A DNA stretch of 64,000 nt from Pseudomonas spelaei (GCF_009724245.1 NZ_WNNK01000016.1:96454-160453), one strand, 5' to 3'; shown: positions 34,736-43,714, counted from the stretch's first letter. The notes: generated by a model from the sequence alone, not told the origin. Program-made: numbers and translations.

Positions 34736-35530
34736 ATGTCGAGAAACGGTCCTTTGGCCCTGGGGTTTCACGCCCTGGTGGTGCTGTTCATGATGGCGCC
34801 GCTGGTGGTGGTGTGCCTGGTGGCCTTCACCCCGGAAAACACCTTGAGCCTGCCCACCTCGGGCTTTTCCCTGCGCTGGTTCCATGCAGTGTTCGAGCGG
34901 GCCGATTTTATCCACGCCTTCTATAACAGCCTGGTCCTGGCCTTTGTCGCCGCCACCTTGGCGACACTGATCGCCGTGCCCGCGGCCTTGGCCATCAGCC
35001 GGTATCAATTTCCCGGCCGTGATTTTTTCAGTGCGCTGTTCCTTTCGCCCATCATCATTCCGCACTTGGTGCTCGGGGTGGCGATGCTAAGGCTGTTTGC
35101 ATTGATGGGGGTCAATGGCAGCTTCACCTGGCTGATGCTGGCCCACGTGGTGATCATCACGCCGTATGTGCTGCGCCTGGTATTGGCCGCTGCCATCGGC
35201 ATCGACCGTAGCGCCGAGCAGGCGGCCGAATCCCTCGGCGCGAACCGCTTCACCCTGTTCCGCCAGATCACCCTGCCGATGATTCTTCCCGGCGTGGCCG
35301 GTGGCTGGTTGCTGGCGTTCATCAACAGTTTCGATGAAGTCACCCTGTCGATTTTTGTCAGTTCGCCGGCCACGCAAACCTTGCCGGTGCGCATGTACGT
35401 GTACGCCACCGAGTCCATCGACCCAATGATGGCGGCGGTGTCGGCACTGGTGATTGCCTTGACGGCCGCCGCGATGATTCTGCTCGACCGGGTCTACGGC
35501 CTGGACCGGGTACTGGTGGGGAAACATTGA
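34736..35530 (+). CDS. ABC transporter permease (PotC-like)
   Basis: A 264-aa membrane protein with six predicted helices and the EAA loop EQAAESLGANRFTLFRQITL-PMILPG. The upstream in-frame start at 34697 would overlap the first permease; the ATG at 34736, spaced 4 bp after that stop, is more likely. Its TGA overlaps the ATG of the ferredoxin-like gene by one base, so transporter and dehydrogenase genes are translated as a unit. Confidence 0.9.
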   Translation: MSRNGPLALGFHALVVLFMMAPLVVVCLVAFTPENTLSLPTSGFSLRWFHAVFERADFIHAFYNSLVLAFVAATLATLIAVPAALAISRYQFPGRDFFSALFLSPIIIPHLVLGVAMLRLFALMGVNGSFTWLMLAHVVIITPYVLRLVLAAAIGIDRSAEQAAESLGANRFTLFRQITLPMILPGVAGGWLLAFINSFDEVTLSIFVSSPATQTLPVRMYVYATESIDPMMAAVSALVIALTAAAMILLDRVYGLDRVLVGKH

Positions 35531-35820
35531 TGGCGTTGTTCAAACGATTGGCTGAGACCGAGCGTCCGACCCTGGCTTTTACCCTCGACGGACAGCCCGC
35601 CACGGGCTTACTGGGCGATACCCTGCTGACGGCGGTACTGACCTGCGCAGAGCACCTGCGGGGCAGTGATTTCAGTGCCGAACGACGGGCCGGTTTTTGC
35701 CTGATGGGCGCCTGCCAGGATTGCTGGGTGCGCCTGGAAGATGGCCGGCGGGTGCGTGCCTGTTCAACGTTGCTGGAAGAGGGCCAGGCGATTCGCCGTG
35801 ATCCGGGGCGCCAGGTATGA
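35530..35820 (+). CDS. (2Fe-2S) subunit, HcnA/opine-oxidase small-subunit type
   Basis: A 96-aa ferredoxin-like protein. The cluster ligands appear as C-x5-C-x2-C in FCLMGACQDCWVRL, with the fourth in VRACSTLL. It is the electron-transfer subunit of a three-part flavin dehydrogenase, equivalent to HcnA or the small subunit of opine or D-hydroxyproline dehydrogenases. The ATG overlaps the previous stop by one base and its own stop overlaps the next gene by 4 bp. Confidence 0.88.
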   Translation: MALFKRLAETERPTLAFTLDGQPATGLLGDTLLTAVLTCAEHLRGSDFSAERRAGFCLMGACQDCWVRLEDGRRVRACSTLLEEGQAIRRDPGRQV

Positions 35821-37160
35821 AGACGGTGGTGATTGTCGGGGCCGGACCTGCCGGTATCAGCGCTGCACGCACGTTACTTGATTACGGTGTGACGCCGTGC
35901 TTGGTGGACGAGAGCCTGTGCGGCGGCGGGCAGATTTATCGCCGCCAACCAGCCAACTTCCAGCGCTCGGCCAAGCAGCTATATGGCTTCGAAGCAGGCA
36001 AGGCAGTCGCGACGCATCGCATGCTGGATGAACTGGCACCGCTGATTGATTACCGCCCGCAGACGCTGGTGTGGAACGCCGAAAACACTCGGTTGGACAC
36101 CCTCAGTAACGGCCACGCCGACAGTATCGAGTACTCAAAAATCATCGTCGCCACCGGCGCCACCGACCGCATCCTGCCGGTACCGGGCTGGACCTTGCCC
36201 GGGGTCTACAGCCTGGGCGCCGCGCAGATAGCCTTGAAGTATCAGGGCTGTGCCATCGGTGAACAGGTGGCGTTCTGCGGCAGCGGACCGTTGCTGTACC
36301 TGGTGGCGTATCAATACGCCAAGGCCGGGGCCAAGGTCGTAGCGGTGCTCGACAGTGCGCCCTTCAGCGCCCAATGCCGTGCCCTGCCAGCCCTGCTCGG
36401 CCAACCGCTGACCCTGGCCAAAGGCATGTATTACCGCGCCTGGCTGACCGCCCATGGTATCCCGGTGCACCAGGGCGCAACCCTGGAGCGGATTGACGGT
36501 GAGCAACGGGTCACGGGCATTCATTGGAACCTGCAGACGTTGGCCTGTGACGCCGTCGCCTTTGCCCATGCCCTGCGCAGCGAAACCCAACTGGCTGACC
36601 TGCTGGGCTGTGAGTTCGCCTGGAATGAATTGAACCGTGCCTGGCTGCCAACCCGCGACGCGGCGGGACGCAGCAGTGTCGAAGGTGTTTACCTCGCAGG
36701 CGACGGCGCCGGCATCATGGGCGCCGATGCCGCGCAAATGGCAGGAGAACGAGCAGCGCTGGCGGTGCTGGAAGACCTGGGCGTGGCCCTGGATCACCGC
36801 CGCGGCCCCGTTCTGGAACAGCAACTGGCGAGCATCCAACGCTTTCGTCATGGGCTGGAAACCGCATTTCCCTTTCCCGAGAGCTGGGCGGAGGATGCGC
36901 CGGATGAGTTGATCTTGTGCCGCTGCGAAGAAGTCAGCGTGGGCGATGTACGCGCGGTGGTGGACGAAGGCCACTGGGAGCTGAATCGGGTGAAAGCTCA
37001 TTGTCGGGTCGGCATGGGACGCTGCCAGGGCCGGATGTGTGGATTGGCGGCGGTGGAAATCGTCGCCCAACGCAGTGGCCGGCCGTTGGAGAGCATTGGC
37101 CGGTTACGCGGCCAGGCACCAATCAAGCCGCTGCCGTTTGGCGTTGAGGTGCAACCATGA
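35817..37160 (+). CDS. FAD/NAD(P)-dependent oxidoreductase with C-terminal [2Fe-2S] BFD-like domain (HcnB/OoxA type)
   Basis: A 447-aa flavoprotein. The first Rossmann motif is VIVGAGPAGISAART (residues 4-18), the second begins VAFCGSGPLLYLVAYQYAKA. The C-terminal 90 residues form a BFD-like iron-sulfur domain with LCRCEEVSVGDVR and CRVGMGRCQGRMCG giving four Cys. It pairs with the [2Fe-2S] subunit before it and the DAO-type subunit after it. The same trio makes hydrogen cyanide synthase in some pseudomonads and opine or D-hydroxyproline dehydrogenase in others; the surrounding ABC importer favours a catabolic dehydrogenase. Confidence 0.9.
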   Translation: MKTVVIVGAGPAGISAARTLLDYGVTPCLVDESLCGGGQIYRRQPANFQRSAKQLYGFEAGKAVATHRMLDELAPLIDYRPQTLVWNAENTRLDTLSNGHADSIEYSKIIVATGATDRILPVPGWTLPGVYSLGAAQIALKYQGCAIGEQVAFCGSGPLLYLVAYQYAKAGAKVVAVLDSAPFSAQCRALPALLGQPLTLAKGMYYRAWLTAHGIPVHQGATLERIDGEQRVTGIHWNLQTLACDAVAFAHALRSETQLADLLGCEFAWNELNRAWLPTRDAAGRSSVEGVYLAGDGAGIMGADAAQMAGERAALAVLEDLGVALDHRRGPVLEQQLASIQRFRHGLETAFPFPESWAEDAPDELILCRCEEVSVGDVRAVVDEGHWELNRVKAHCRVGMGRCQGRMCGLAAVEIVAQRSGRPLESIGRLRGQAPIKPLPFGVEVQP

Positions 37161-38260
37161 TCGACAGTGACGTCATCGTCCTCGGCGGCGGGATCGTCGG
37201 TGCCTCGGCGGCGCTGATACTCGCGCAAAAAGGTCAACGCGTGGTACTGCTGGAGCGGGACTTCTGTGGTTCCCATTCCAGCGGCGTCAACTATGGCGGC
37301 GTGCGCCGTCAGGGCCGCCCGTTGCATCAGCTGGCGCTGTCGCAACGGGCGCATCAGCTGTGGGCAGACTTGCCGGGGTTGATTGGCATTGATGGGGAGT
37401 ACGTGCGCTCCGGGCATCTTAAGTTGGCGCGCAGCCACACCGACCTGGCCGCCCTGCACGCTTACGCCGAGGTCAGCCGTGGGTTTGGTCTGGATTTGCA
37501 ACTGCTCGACCATGCCCAACTGCGAGCGCGTTTTCCCTGGGTTGGCGATGTAGCGATCGGCGCATCGTTGTGCCCCGAAGACGGCCACGCCAATCCACGA
37601 TTGGTGTCACCGGCCTTCGCACGCGCGGCACAACGCCTTGGCGCACAGGTCTTCGAACAGTCTGAAGTGAGCCATATCGAACACGACAGCCGCCTGTTCC
37701 AGGTGCGCTGCGTCAACGGCTTGCACCTGCAAGCGCCCTGGTTGCTGAACTGCGCCGGCGCCTGGGCCGGCACCGTGGCTGCGCAGTTTGGCGAGCCGGT
37801 GCCCATGCATTCGGCGCACCCGGCAATGCTGGTAACCGAGCCGCTGCCAAGGGTGATGGACGTCAGCACCGGCGTTGAAGGCGGCGGGATCTATGCACGG
37901 CAAGTGGCGCGCGGCAATTGCATCCTCGGTGGCGGTCGCGGCTTTGCCCTCGGCCCGCAACAGGCCCGACCAGGGCAAGCAGCCGTGCTGGAAATACTGC
38001 GCAACGCCGCCGAGTTGTATCCGTTCCTCAAAGGTGCCCAGGCCATCCGCACCTGGAGCGGCACCGAAGGTTACTTGCCCGATCACGAACCGGTGATTGG
38101 CAACAGTTGCACCCAACCTGGCCTGCTTCACGGTTTCGGCTTTGCCGGGGCCGGGTTCCAGCTCGGTCCCGCCGTCGGTGAAGCCCTGGCAGAGCTGGTC
38201 TGCCATGGCGCCAGCCGACAACCTATCGAAGCGTTTTCCATCCGTCGTTTCCAAGCCTGA
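37157..38260 (+). CDS. FAD-dependent oxidoreductase, D-amino-acid-oxidase fold (HcnC/OoxB type)
   Basis: A 367-aa DAO-fold flavoprotein and probable catalytic subunit. It has the FAD motif VIVLGGGIVGASAALIL (residues 7-23), the following ERDFCGSHSSGVNYGGVRRQ stretch, and the C-terminal FAD-binding GFGFAGAGFQLGPAVGEALA. It should oxidise the C-N bond of an imported amino acid, opine or amine, passing electrons through its two iron-sulfur partners. It overlaps the middle subunit by 4 bp (ATGA) and precedes the binding-protein gene by 14 bp. Confidence 0.9.
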   Translation: MIDSDVIVLGGGIVGASAALILAQKGQRVVLLERDFCGSHSSGVNYGGVRRQGRPLHQLALSQRAHQLWADLPGLIGIDGEYVRSGHLKLARSHTDLAALHAYAEVSRGFGLDLQLLDHAQLRARFPWVGDVAIGASLCPEDGHANPRLVSPAFARAAQRLGAQVFEQSEVSHIEHDSRLFQVRCVNGLHLQAPWLLNCAGAWAGTVAAQFGEPVPMHSAHPAMLVTEPLPRVMDVSTGVEGGGIYARQVARGNCILGGGRGFALGPQQARPGQAAVLEILRNAAELYPFLKGAQAIRTWSGTEGYLPDHEPVIGNSCTQPGLLHGFGFAGAGFQLGPAVGEALAELVCHGASRQPIEAFSIRRFQA

Positions 38261-38274
38261 GAGGAAAAACATCC

Positions 38275-39306
38275 ATGAATCCACGTATTGCGCTGTCCTG
38301 CCTGTCCCTCGCCCTGCTCACCTCGACAGCCCACGCTGCGCCGACGCTGTACCTGGGCATGAACGGCGGCACCATGGAACGGGTCTACGCCGATAAGGTG
38401 CTGCCCGCGTTCGAGAAGGCCAACAACGTCAAGGTGGTGATCGTCCCCGGCACCTCCTCGGACATCCTGGCCAAAGTCCAGGCCAACAAGGACAACCCAC
38501 AGATGCACGTGATGTTCCTTGACGACGGCATCATGTACCGCGCCATCTCCATGGGCCTGTGCGAGAAGCTTGCGGCCAGTCCGACCCTCGAACAGATCCC
38601 GGCCAAGGCCAGGATCAAGGACGAAGCGGTCGCCGTGACCCTCGGCGTCACTGGTCTGGGTTATAACGCCAGGATGTTCAAGGAGAAAGGCTGGAGTGCG
38701 CCGACGTCATGGATGGACCTGGCCGACCCACGCTTCAAGGACAAGGTAGTGTTCCAGTCCCTGGCCTCCTCGACGTTCGGTTTGCATGGGTTCTTGATGT
38801 TCAACCGGATCCAGGGCGGCGATGAAACCAACGTCGAACCGGGTTTCAAGGCCTGGCCAAAAACGGTCGGGCCCAATGTGCTGGAGTACATCGCCAGCTC
38901 GGCGAAAATCTCGGAAATGGTGCAGACCGATGAAGCGGCGATCTTTCCCCTGACGCCGACTCAGGTGGCGACCCAGAAGCTGCTGGGCGTGCCGATGGAG
39001 TATGCGCAGCCCAAGGAAGGCGCGGTGGTACTGAATGTGGCCGAATGCGTGATTGCCCGTAATGACCAGCCTGCACTGGCTCAAAAGCTGGCGGAGTATC
39101 TGCTGACCACCGAGGCACAGGCGCCGGCGTTGGAGTTGGGTGATCAGATTCCATCGAATCCTGGTACCCCGACTACCGATAAAACCCGGGAGCGGGTGGA
39201 GGCGATGAATCGTTATCTGGAGACGGCGATTTCGATTGATTGGGATCAGGTGAATCAGGCGCGGCCGGAGTGGAATGCGCGGTGGAGTCGGTCGATTGAG
39301 CGGTAG
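38275..39306 (+). CDS. ABC transporter substrate-binding protein (polyamine/opine type)
   Basis: A 343-aa periplasmic binding protein with a signal peptide at residues 1-22 (MNPRIALSCLSLALLTSTAH). The mature part begins APTLYLGMNGGTMERVYADK, typical of the PotD/Fbp-like family. It captures the substrate for the importer encoded at the start of the same operon; its position after the dehydrogenase genes shows the operon evolved as a unit. The last 134 bp are overlapped, on the other strand, by the 3' end of the EamA gene. Confidence 0.9.
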   Translation: MNPRIALSCLSLALLTSTAHAAPTLYLGMNGGTMERVYADKVLPAFEKANNVKVVIVPGTSSDILAKVQANKDNPQMHVMFLDDGIMYRAISMGLCEKLAASPTLEQIPAKARIKDEAVAVTLGVTGLGYNARMFKEKGWSAPTSWMDLADPRFKDKVVFQSLASSTFGLHGFLMFNRIQGGDETNVEPGFKAWPKTVGPNVLEYIASSAKISEMVQTDEAAIFPLTPTQVATQKLLGVPMEYAQPKEGAVVLNVAECVIARNDQPALAQKLAEYLLTTEAQAPALELGDQIPSNPGTPTTDKTRERVEAMNRYLETAISIDWDQVNQARPEWNARWSRSIER

Positions 39307-40207
39307 GACTGGAAAGGTCAGATAACCTCGCCAGCCTGGACGCTATCTTTGCCGAATTGACAAAGATAGCGAGCCCCACAAACACCAACCCGATCGCCAT
39401 GAATTGCGCCAAGCTCAGCCACTCATCAAAAAACAGCCAGGATGTGAGTATCCCCGACACCGGCACCATCAATGACAACGGCGCAACCGTGGATGCCGGG
39501 TACTTTTTCATCAGGTTATTCCAGACCAGATACCCGCCGATAGTCGTGATGTAGCACTGGAAAAAGATCGAGAACCCTGCGCCCCACGTGAAGTCCAGCA
39601 GCAGACTCCGGAACGGCTTCAGACCTTCGAACCAAAGCGTCAGCAGCAGAATCACCGGGACGGAAAACAGGCTGGACCAGACGATAAAGGCGATCATGTT
39701 TCCAGGCTGCTTGACCTTGATGATTACATTACACAGCGACCAGGCAACGGCCGCCAGCAGCACCAGCAAGATCCCTTGCGTGGTCGAGACCTTGTCCGAC
39801 AGTTGCAGGATCATCAACAGCCCCACGCCTGCGAACACCATCCCGACGATATGAACCCGGCTTACCCGCTCGTTGAGAAACAGCCCACTCATGACAATGG
39901 TAAAAAACGCGCTGAACTGCAGGAACACCGAAGACATCCCCGCTGACAGGCCGTTGTGCATGGCAATGTTCACCACACCCCAGAGCCCTGCGCCGAAAAG
40001 CACGCCGTAAGTGACCAACGTGCAATAGGAAACACCTTTTGGCCGCTTGATAAAAAACACCAACGGTATGGCACAAAAGGTAAATCGCAACAGCGTCAGT
40101 AAAAACGGGTCCAGAGACTCAAGCCCCAGGCCAATCACCGAGAAGTTGGCCCCCCAGATGACCGTCACCAACACCCCCGCCAACAAGTCCTTCTTGCTCA
40201 GATTCAC
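39173..40207 (-). CDS. EamA/DMT family transporter with extended antisense-overlapping tail
   Basis: A 344-aa inner-membrane transporter with about ten helices in two EamA repeats (DLLAGVLVTVIWGANFSVIG at the start; LLAAVAWSLCNVIIKVKQPG in the second half). The domain ends near residue 285 (FVGLAIFVNSAKIASR). The remaining ~55 residues are a Ser/Pro/Thr/Asp-rich, low-complexity tail whose coding DNA is mostly antisense to the end of the binding-protein gene. It looks like loss of the original stop and read-through. It is coupled by ATGA to the oxygenase upstream, which suggests that the transporter exports or imports that enzyme's product or substrate. Confidence 0.82.
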   Translation of the reverse strand: MNLSKKDLLAGVLVTVIWGANFSVIGLGLESLDPFLLTLLRFTFCAIPLVFFIKRPKGVSYCTLVTYGVLFGAGLWGVVNIAMHNGLSAGMSSVFLQFSAFFTIVMSGLFLNERVSRVHIVGMVFAGVGLLMILQLSDKVSTTQGILLVLLAAVAWSLCNVIIKVKQPGNMIAFIVWSSLFSVPVILLLTLWFEGLKPFRSLLLDFTWGAGFSIFFQCYITTIGGYLVWNNLMKKYPASTVAPLSLMVPVSGILTSWLFFDEWLSLAQFMAIGLVFVGLAIFVNSAKIASRLARLSDLSSPTAQSTDSTAHSTPAAPDSPDPNQSKSPSPDNDSSPPPAPGFYR

Positions 40208-40902
40208 ACAGGCTCCCCTTGCGGTGCCAACACCGTTGGTTTGATGCCGTAGTAGACAAAGTTGTCGAAGTCTTCGTGACGGTAGGTGTCATGTCGCTCG
40301 TAGTAGTTGTACACCACCGAGAGCTTTTGCTCGGTCAGCGTCGGCTCGCTGTCGTGCAGGGATTTGCGGCCCTGCATGATCAGGAGCGAGCCTTTCTTGG
40401 CGAAGATGTGCCTGTGCTCGGTCCAGGGCGCTTTCTTGCTTGGGTGGGAGCGCTCGATCTGCATGCGCAAAGGTGCTTCCTGATTGGTGGTCAGGAACAG
40501 CAGGACGGTAATACCGTTGGTGTCGTAATGCAGGCCCAGGGTGCCGCCACCGGGCGGGTAGGCTTTGATATTAATATCGGAAAGGGGGTAAGGCGAAACC
40601 ACCGTGTCGGTATGGGTGACAAGACTCACCAACGGTACCAGCGCATGGTAGATCGCGCTTAACTCAGGCAGATGTTGCCTGATGTCATCGCCCTTGAAGA
40701 TCTGGTGGTTGTATTCGCCCCCCAGATCCGAGACGGCATCTGTTCCCAGGCTTTGGTGTTTGACCCAGTCGACCCCCTCCCCCGCGATGATGCGATTGAC
40801 CCGCGCGGCCAGTGAGTCACACAGGTCTTCAGGTATCAGACCATCGATGACCGTGGCCAGGTTGTAAAAGTAGTCATGCCGGTATTGATTGATGTCGAAC
40901 AT
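40204..40902 (-). CDS. 2-oxoglutarate/Fe(II)-dependent oxygenase-like protein
   Basis: A 232-aa double-stranded beta-helix protein. The iron ligands are seen as H-x-D in LGLHYDTNG and the distal His in KSLHDSEPTLTE, with a basic residue about ten positions later (EQKLSVVYNYY). This is the pattern of 2-oxoglutarate oxygenases that hydroxylate amino acids, peptides or proteins. The ATG at 40902 has a strong GGGAGGAAG ribosome site; the frame is open to 41076 but that part is not conserved in character. It is coupled to the EamA transporter gene, so a small-molecule product is plausible. The substrate is unknown. Confidence 0.75.
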   Translation of the reverse strand: MFDINQYRHDYFYNLATVIDGLIPEDLCDSLAARVNRIIAGEGVDWVKHQSLGTDAVSDLGGEYNHQIFKGDDIRQHLPELSAIYHALVPLVSLVTHTDTVVSPYPLSDINIKAYPPGGGTLGLHYDTNGITVLLFLTTNQEAPLRMQIERSHPSKKAPWTEHRHIFAKKGSLLIMQGRKSLHDSEPTLTEQKLSVVYNYYERHDTYRHEDFDNFVYYGIKPTVLAPQGEPV

Positions 40903-41100
40903 TTCTTCCTCCCTGGACAGAAAATGAAGCGACATGAGCAAGCCTTGCCTTGTCGCTGATTCAGGCGGGGCGCAATCTACTAGAAAGGTTTCAGCACCAG
41001 TAACTGGCCGTACGGCCAGTTGTAAATCATGGAAGAAGGTGCATGAAAAACAGGCTTCATCTTTTCTTCCAATCAAGCAGCTTTATTAAACAGGGCGTGG

Positions 41101-42402
41101 TTAAAGCATCTCCCTCACCCGATACCACAACATCCCCAACGCCAACAACGGCGAACGCAGCGCCTTCCCCCCCGGAAAAGTCATGTGCGGCACCTGACTG
41201 AAGATATTCAACCCTCGGCTGTGCCCGGCATGAATCCCTTCCGCCAACAACCGCGCACACCAATGCGTGACGTTAAGCCCATGCCCCGAATACCCTTGGG
41301 CATAAAACACATTCGGGTACTGCTTCAACCGCCCGACCTGCGGAAACCGGTTAGCCGTAATGCCAATCTTCCCACCCCACTGAAACTCGATGGCGGTATC
41401 CGCCAACTGCGGAAAAACCTTGAGCATCTTCGGCCGCATATACGCCGCAATGTCGGCAGGATCACGTCCCGAATAGTGGCAAGCCCCCCCAAACAACAGG
41501 CGCCGATCCGCTGACAGCCGGTAGTAATCCAGCCCGACCTTCTGATCACACAGCGCCAGGTTCTGCGGGATCAGCCGGCTCGCCACCTCATCCGACAGCG
41601 GCTCGGTAGCGATGATGTAACTACCCGCTGGCAGCACCTTACCGCTCAAGCGTGGCTCCAACTCTTCCAGATGCGCATTGCACGCCAGCACCAGACTGCC
41701 GGCACGCACGGTGCCAGAGGCGCAACGCACCTGCACCGTATCACCATGGATCAGTTCCAATACCGGGCTGTCTTCAAAGATCCGCACCCCCAGGGATTCG
41801 GCAGCGCAGGCCTCCCCCAGCACCAGATTCAACGGATGCAAATGCCCGGAGCCCATGTCCACCAGGCCACCGGCATACAGCCCGGAACCCACCACCTGCG
41901 CCATGTCCTGCGGCCCCACCAATCGGGTTTCATGGGCATAACCCATGGCCGCCAGGCTTTCCTGTTCGCCCTGGAACGCCGCGAACTGCGATGGGGTATT
42001 GGCCAGTTCGCAAAAGCCCCAGCGCAGATCACAGTCGATACCCTGTTCGCGGATACGCTCGCCCACCACCGCCACCGAATCGATGCCAGCCTGTTGCAGG
42101 TAACGTACGCCCTCCTCGCCCACGTACTTGGCAAAGCCCGACACGTCATGGCCAATACCGCGAATCAACTGCCCGCCGTTGCGCCCGCTGGCGCCCCAGC
42201 CAATGCGCCGGGCCTCCAGCAGGATCACTGACAGACCGCGCTGGGCCAACTCGATCGCAGTGTTCACTCCGGTAAAACCGCCACCGATTACGCAGACATC
42301 GGCGCTCAGTTCTCCCGCCAAAGGCTCACGCCTGGGCATCGCGTTGGCGGTCGCTGCGTAATAGGACCGGGCGTGTTCATTTACATGGCTTTGCTGATTC
42401 AT
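41101..42402 (-). CDS. FAD-dependent amine oxidoreductase, gamma-glutamylputrescine oxidase type (PuuB-like)
   Basis: A 433-aa DAO-fold flavoenzyme. The FAD motif is VCVIGGGFTGVNTAIELAQR (residues about 36-55), then EARRIGWGASGRNGGQLIRG, the signature of the PuuB/OrdL group, and a C-terminal FYAQGYSGHGLNVTHWCARL. It should oxidise gamma-glutamylputrescine to the aldehyde with release of ammonia and H2O2. It overlaps the binding-protein gene by 4 bp and lies in the same group as a gamma-glutamylpolyamine synthetase, which supports the assignment. Confidence 0.9.
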   Translation of the reverse strand: MNQQSHVNEHARSYYAATANAMPRREPLAGELSADVCVIGGGFTGVNTAIELAQRGLSVILLEARRIGWGASGRNGGQLIRGIGHDVSGFAKYVGEEGVRYLQQAGIDSVAVVGERIREQGIDCDLRWGFCELANTPSQFAAFQGEQESLAAMGYAHETRLVGPQDMAQVVGSGLYAGGLVDMGSGHLHPLNLVLGEACAAESLGVRIFEDSPVLELIHGDTVQVRCASGTVRAGSLVLACNAHLEELEPRLSGKVLPAGSYIIATEPLSDEVASRLIPQNLALCDQKVGLDYYRLSADRRLLFGGACHYSGRDPADIAAYMRPKMLKVFPQLADTAIEFQWGGKIGITANRFPQVGRLKQYPNVFYAQGYSGHGLNVTHWCARLLAEGIHAGHSRGLNIFSQVPHMTFPGGKALRSPLLALGMLWYRVREML

Positions 42403-43487
42403 TTGTTGGACTTCACTTTGCTCCAGGAGCGCGTCATCAACCGCATGACCGCCGGGGTGGGCGTGGTGGAAATATAGAGCTTGTCGAGGACTTCCTGGGA
42501 CGGGTACACCTCAGGGTTGTTCACCAGCTCCGGGGCCATGAAGGCCTTGGCCGCCGGGTTCGGGTTGGCGTAGCCGACATAGGTACTGACCTTGGCGATC
42601 ACCTCGGGCTCCAGCAGGTAGTTGATAAAGGCATGCGCTTCTTTCGGGTTGGCCGCGTCGGCCGGGATGGCCAGCAGGTCGAACCACAGATTGCTGCCTT
42701 CCTTGGGGATCGAGTAGGCAATATTGACCCCGTTCTTGGCTTCCTTGGCGCGGTTGGCTGCCTGGAACACATCGCCGGAGTAACCGAAAGCTACGCAGAT
42801 ATCACCGTTGGCCAGGTCCGAGATGTACTTGGACGAATGGAAATAGGTGATGTACGGCCGCAGGGTCAACAGCTTGGCTTCGGCTTTTTCGTAGTCCTTG
42901 GGATCGGAGCTGCGCGGATCCATGCCCATGTAATTGAGGATCGCCGGGAACGCTTCATCCGCCGAGTCGAGGAAAGCCACGCCGCACTGGTGGAGCTTTT
43001 TCAGGTTCTCGGGCTCGAACAGCACCGCCCACGAATCGATATGGTCGATGCCCAGCACTTGCTTGATCTTGTCGACGTTGTAGCCGATGCCGTTGGTCCC
43101 CCACAGGTACGGCACCGAATGCACGTTGCCAGGGTCATTTTGCTCCAGCAACTTGAGCAATTTCGGATCGAGGTTCTTGAAGTTGGGCAACTGCGAGCGG
43201 TCCAGCTTCAGGAACGCCCCGGCCTTCACCTGGCGCGCCAGGAAGTGGTTAGACGGCACCACTACGTCATAGCCCGTGCGCCCGGCCAGTAGCTTGCCTT
43301 CCAGGGTTTCGTTGGAGTCGAACACGTCGTAGATCACTTTGATCCCGGTCTTGGCCTGGAAGTCGGCCAACGTGGTGTCACCGATGTAGTCGGTCCAGTT
43401 GTAGACACTGACCGTCTGTGCGGCCTGGCTCGTGGCGCTGAACAACACCGCCAAGGTCAGCGGGAGAAGCTTTTTCACAAGACGCAT
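42399..43487 (-). CDS. Putrescine/spermidine ABC transporter substrate-binding protein (PotF/SpuD type)
   Basis: A 362-aa periplasmic binding protein. Residues 1-22 are a signal peptide (MRLVKKLLPLTLAVLFSATS). The mature start QTVSVYNWTDYIGDTTLADF is a hallmark of PotF/SpuD, and the later VPYLWGTNGIGYNVDKIKQV and GYSGDVFQAANRA form part of the polyamine pocket. There is no permease or ATPase gene here, so it must use a transporter encoded elsewhere. It lies between the synthetase and the oxidase. Confidence 0.92.
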   Translation of the reverse strand: MRLVKKLLPLTLAVLFSATSQAAQTVSVYNWTDYIGDTTLADFQAKTGIKVIYDVFDSNETLEGKLLAGRTGYDVVVPSNHFLARQVKAGAFLKLDRSQLPNFKNLDPKLLKLLEQNDPGNVHSVPYLWGTNGIGYNVDKIKQVLGIDHIDSWAVLFEPENLKKLHQCGVAFLDSADEAFPAILNYMGMDPRSSDPKDYEKAEAKLLTLRPYITYFHSSKYISDLANGDICVAFGYSGDVFQAANRAKEAKNGVNIAYSIPKEGSNLWFDLLAIPADAANPKEAHAFINYLLEPEVIAKVSTYVGYANPNPAAKAFMAPELVNNPEVYPSQEVLDKLYISTTPTPAVMRLMTRSWSKVKSNK

Positions 43488-43542
43488 ATCGACACCCCTT
43501 TTGCATGATTGTTGTTATGAATAAACCGCCCAGGCCGCTGCC

Positions 43543-43714
43543 AAGGCAGAGGCAGAGGCAGAGGCTGCGATGGGCTGTAGCCGCTGCCGAGGCACGAGGC
43601 TGCGATGCGTGTCCGCAGGACCGCCCTCGGGGGTCGCTGCGCAACCCATCGCAGCCTCGTACCTCGGCAGCGGCTACAACGGCAACGGCAGCGGCAGCGG
43701 CAGCGGCAGCGGTA
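43543..43714. repeat. Long inverted repeat with short tandem hexamers (Pseudomonas intergenic element)
   Basis: The 31-bp arm at 43577-43607 (starting GTAGCCGCTGCCGAGG) is the reverse complement of 43647-43677 with a single mismatch, around a 39-bp loop that itself contains GC-rich paired segments. Short hexamer-type tandem repeats flank the element: GGCAGA units at about 43543-43566, and GGCAAC/GGCAGC units at about 43680-43714. It resembles dispersed repeats common in fluorescent pseudomonads. It sits between the synthetase and binding-protein genes, where it may stabilise or attenuate the transcript. Confidence 0.8.

Noticed and set aside
35530..38260. Calling the three-subunit dehydrogenase hydrogen cyanide synthase (hcnABC)
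   Set aside because: The genes are embedded in an ABC importer operon with an IclR regulator; family similarity alone does not show cyanide production.
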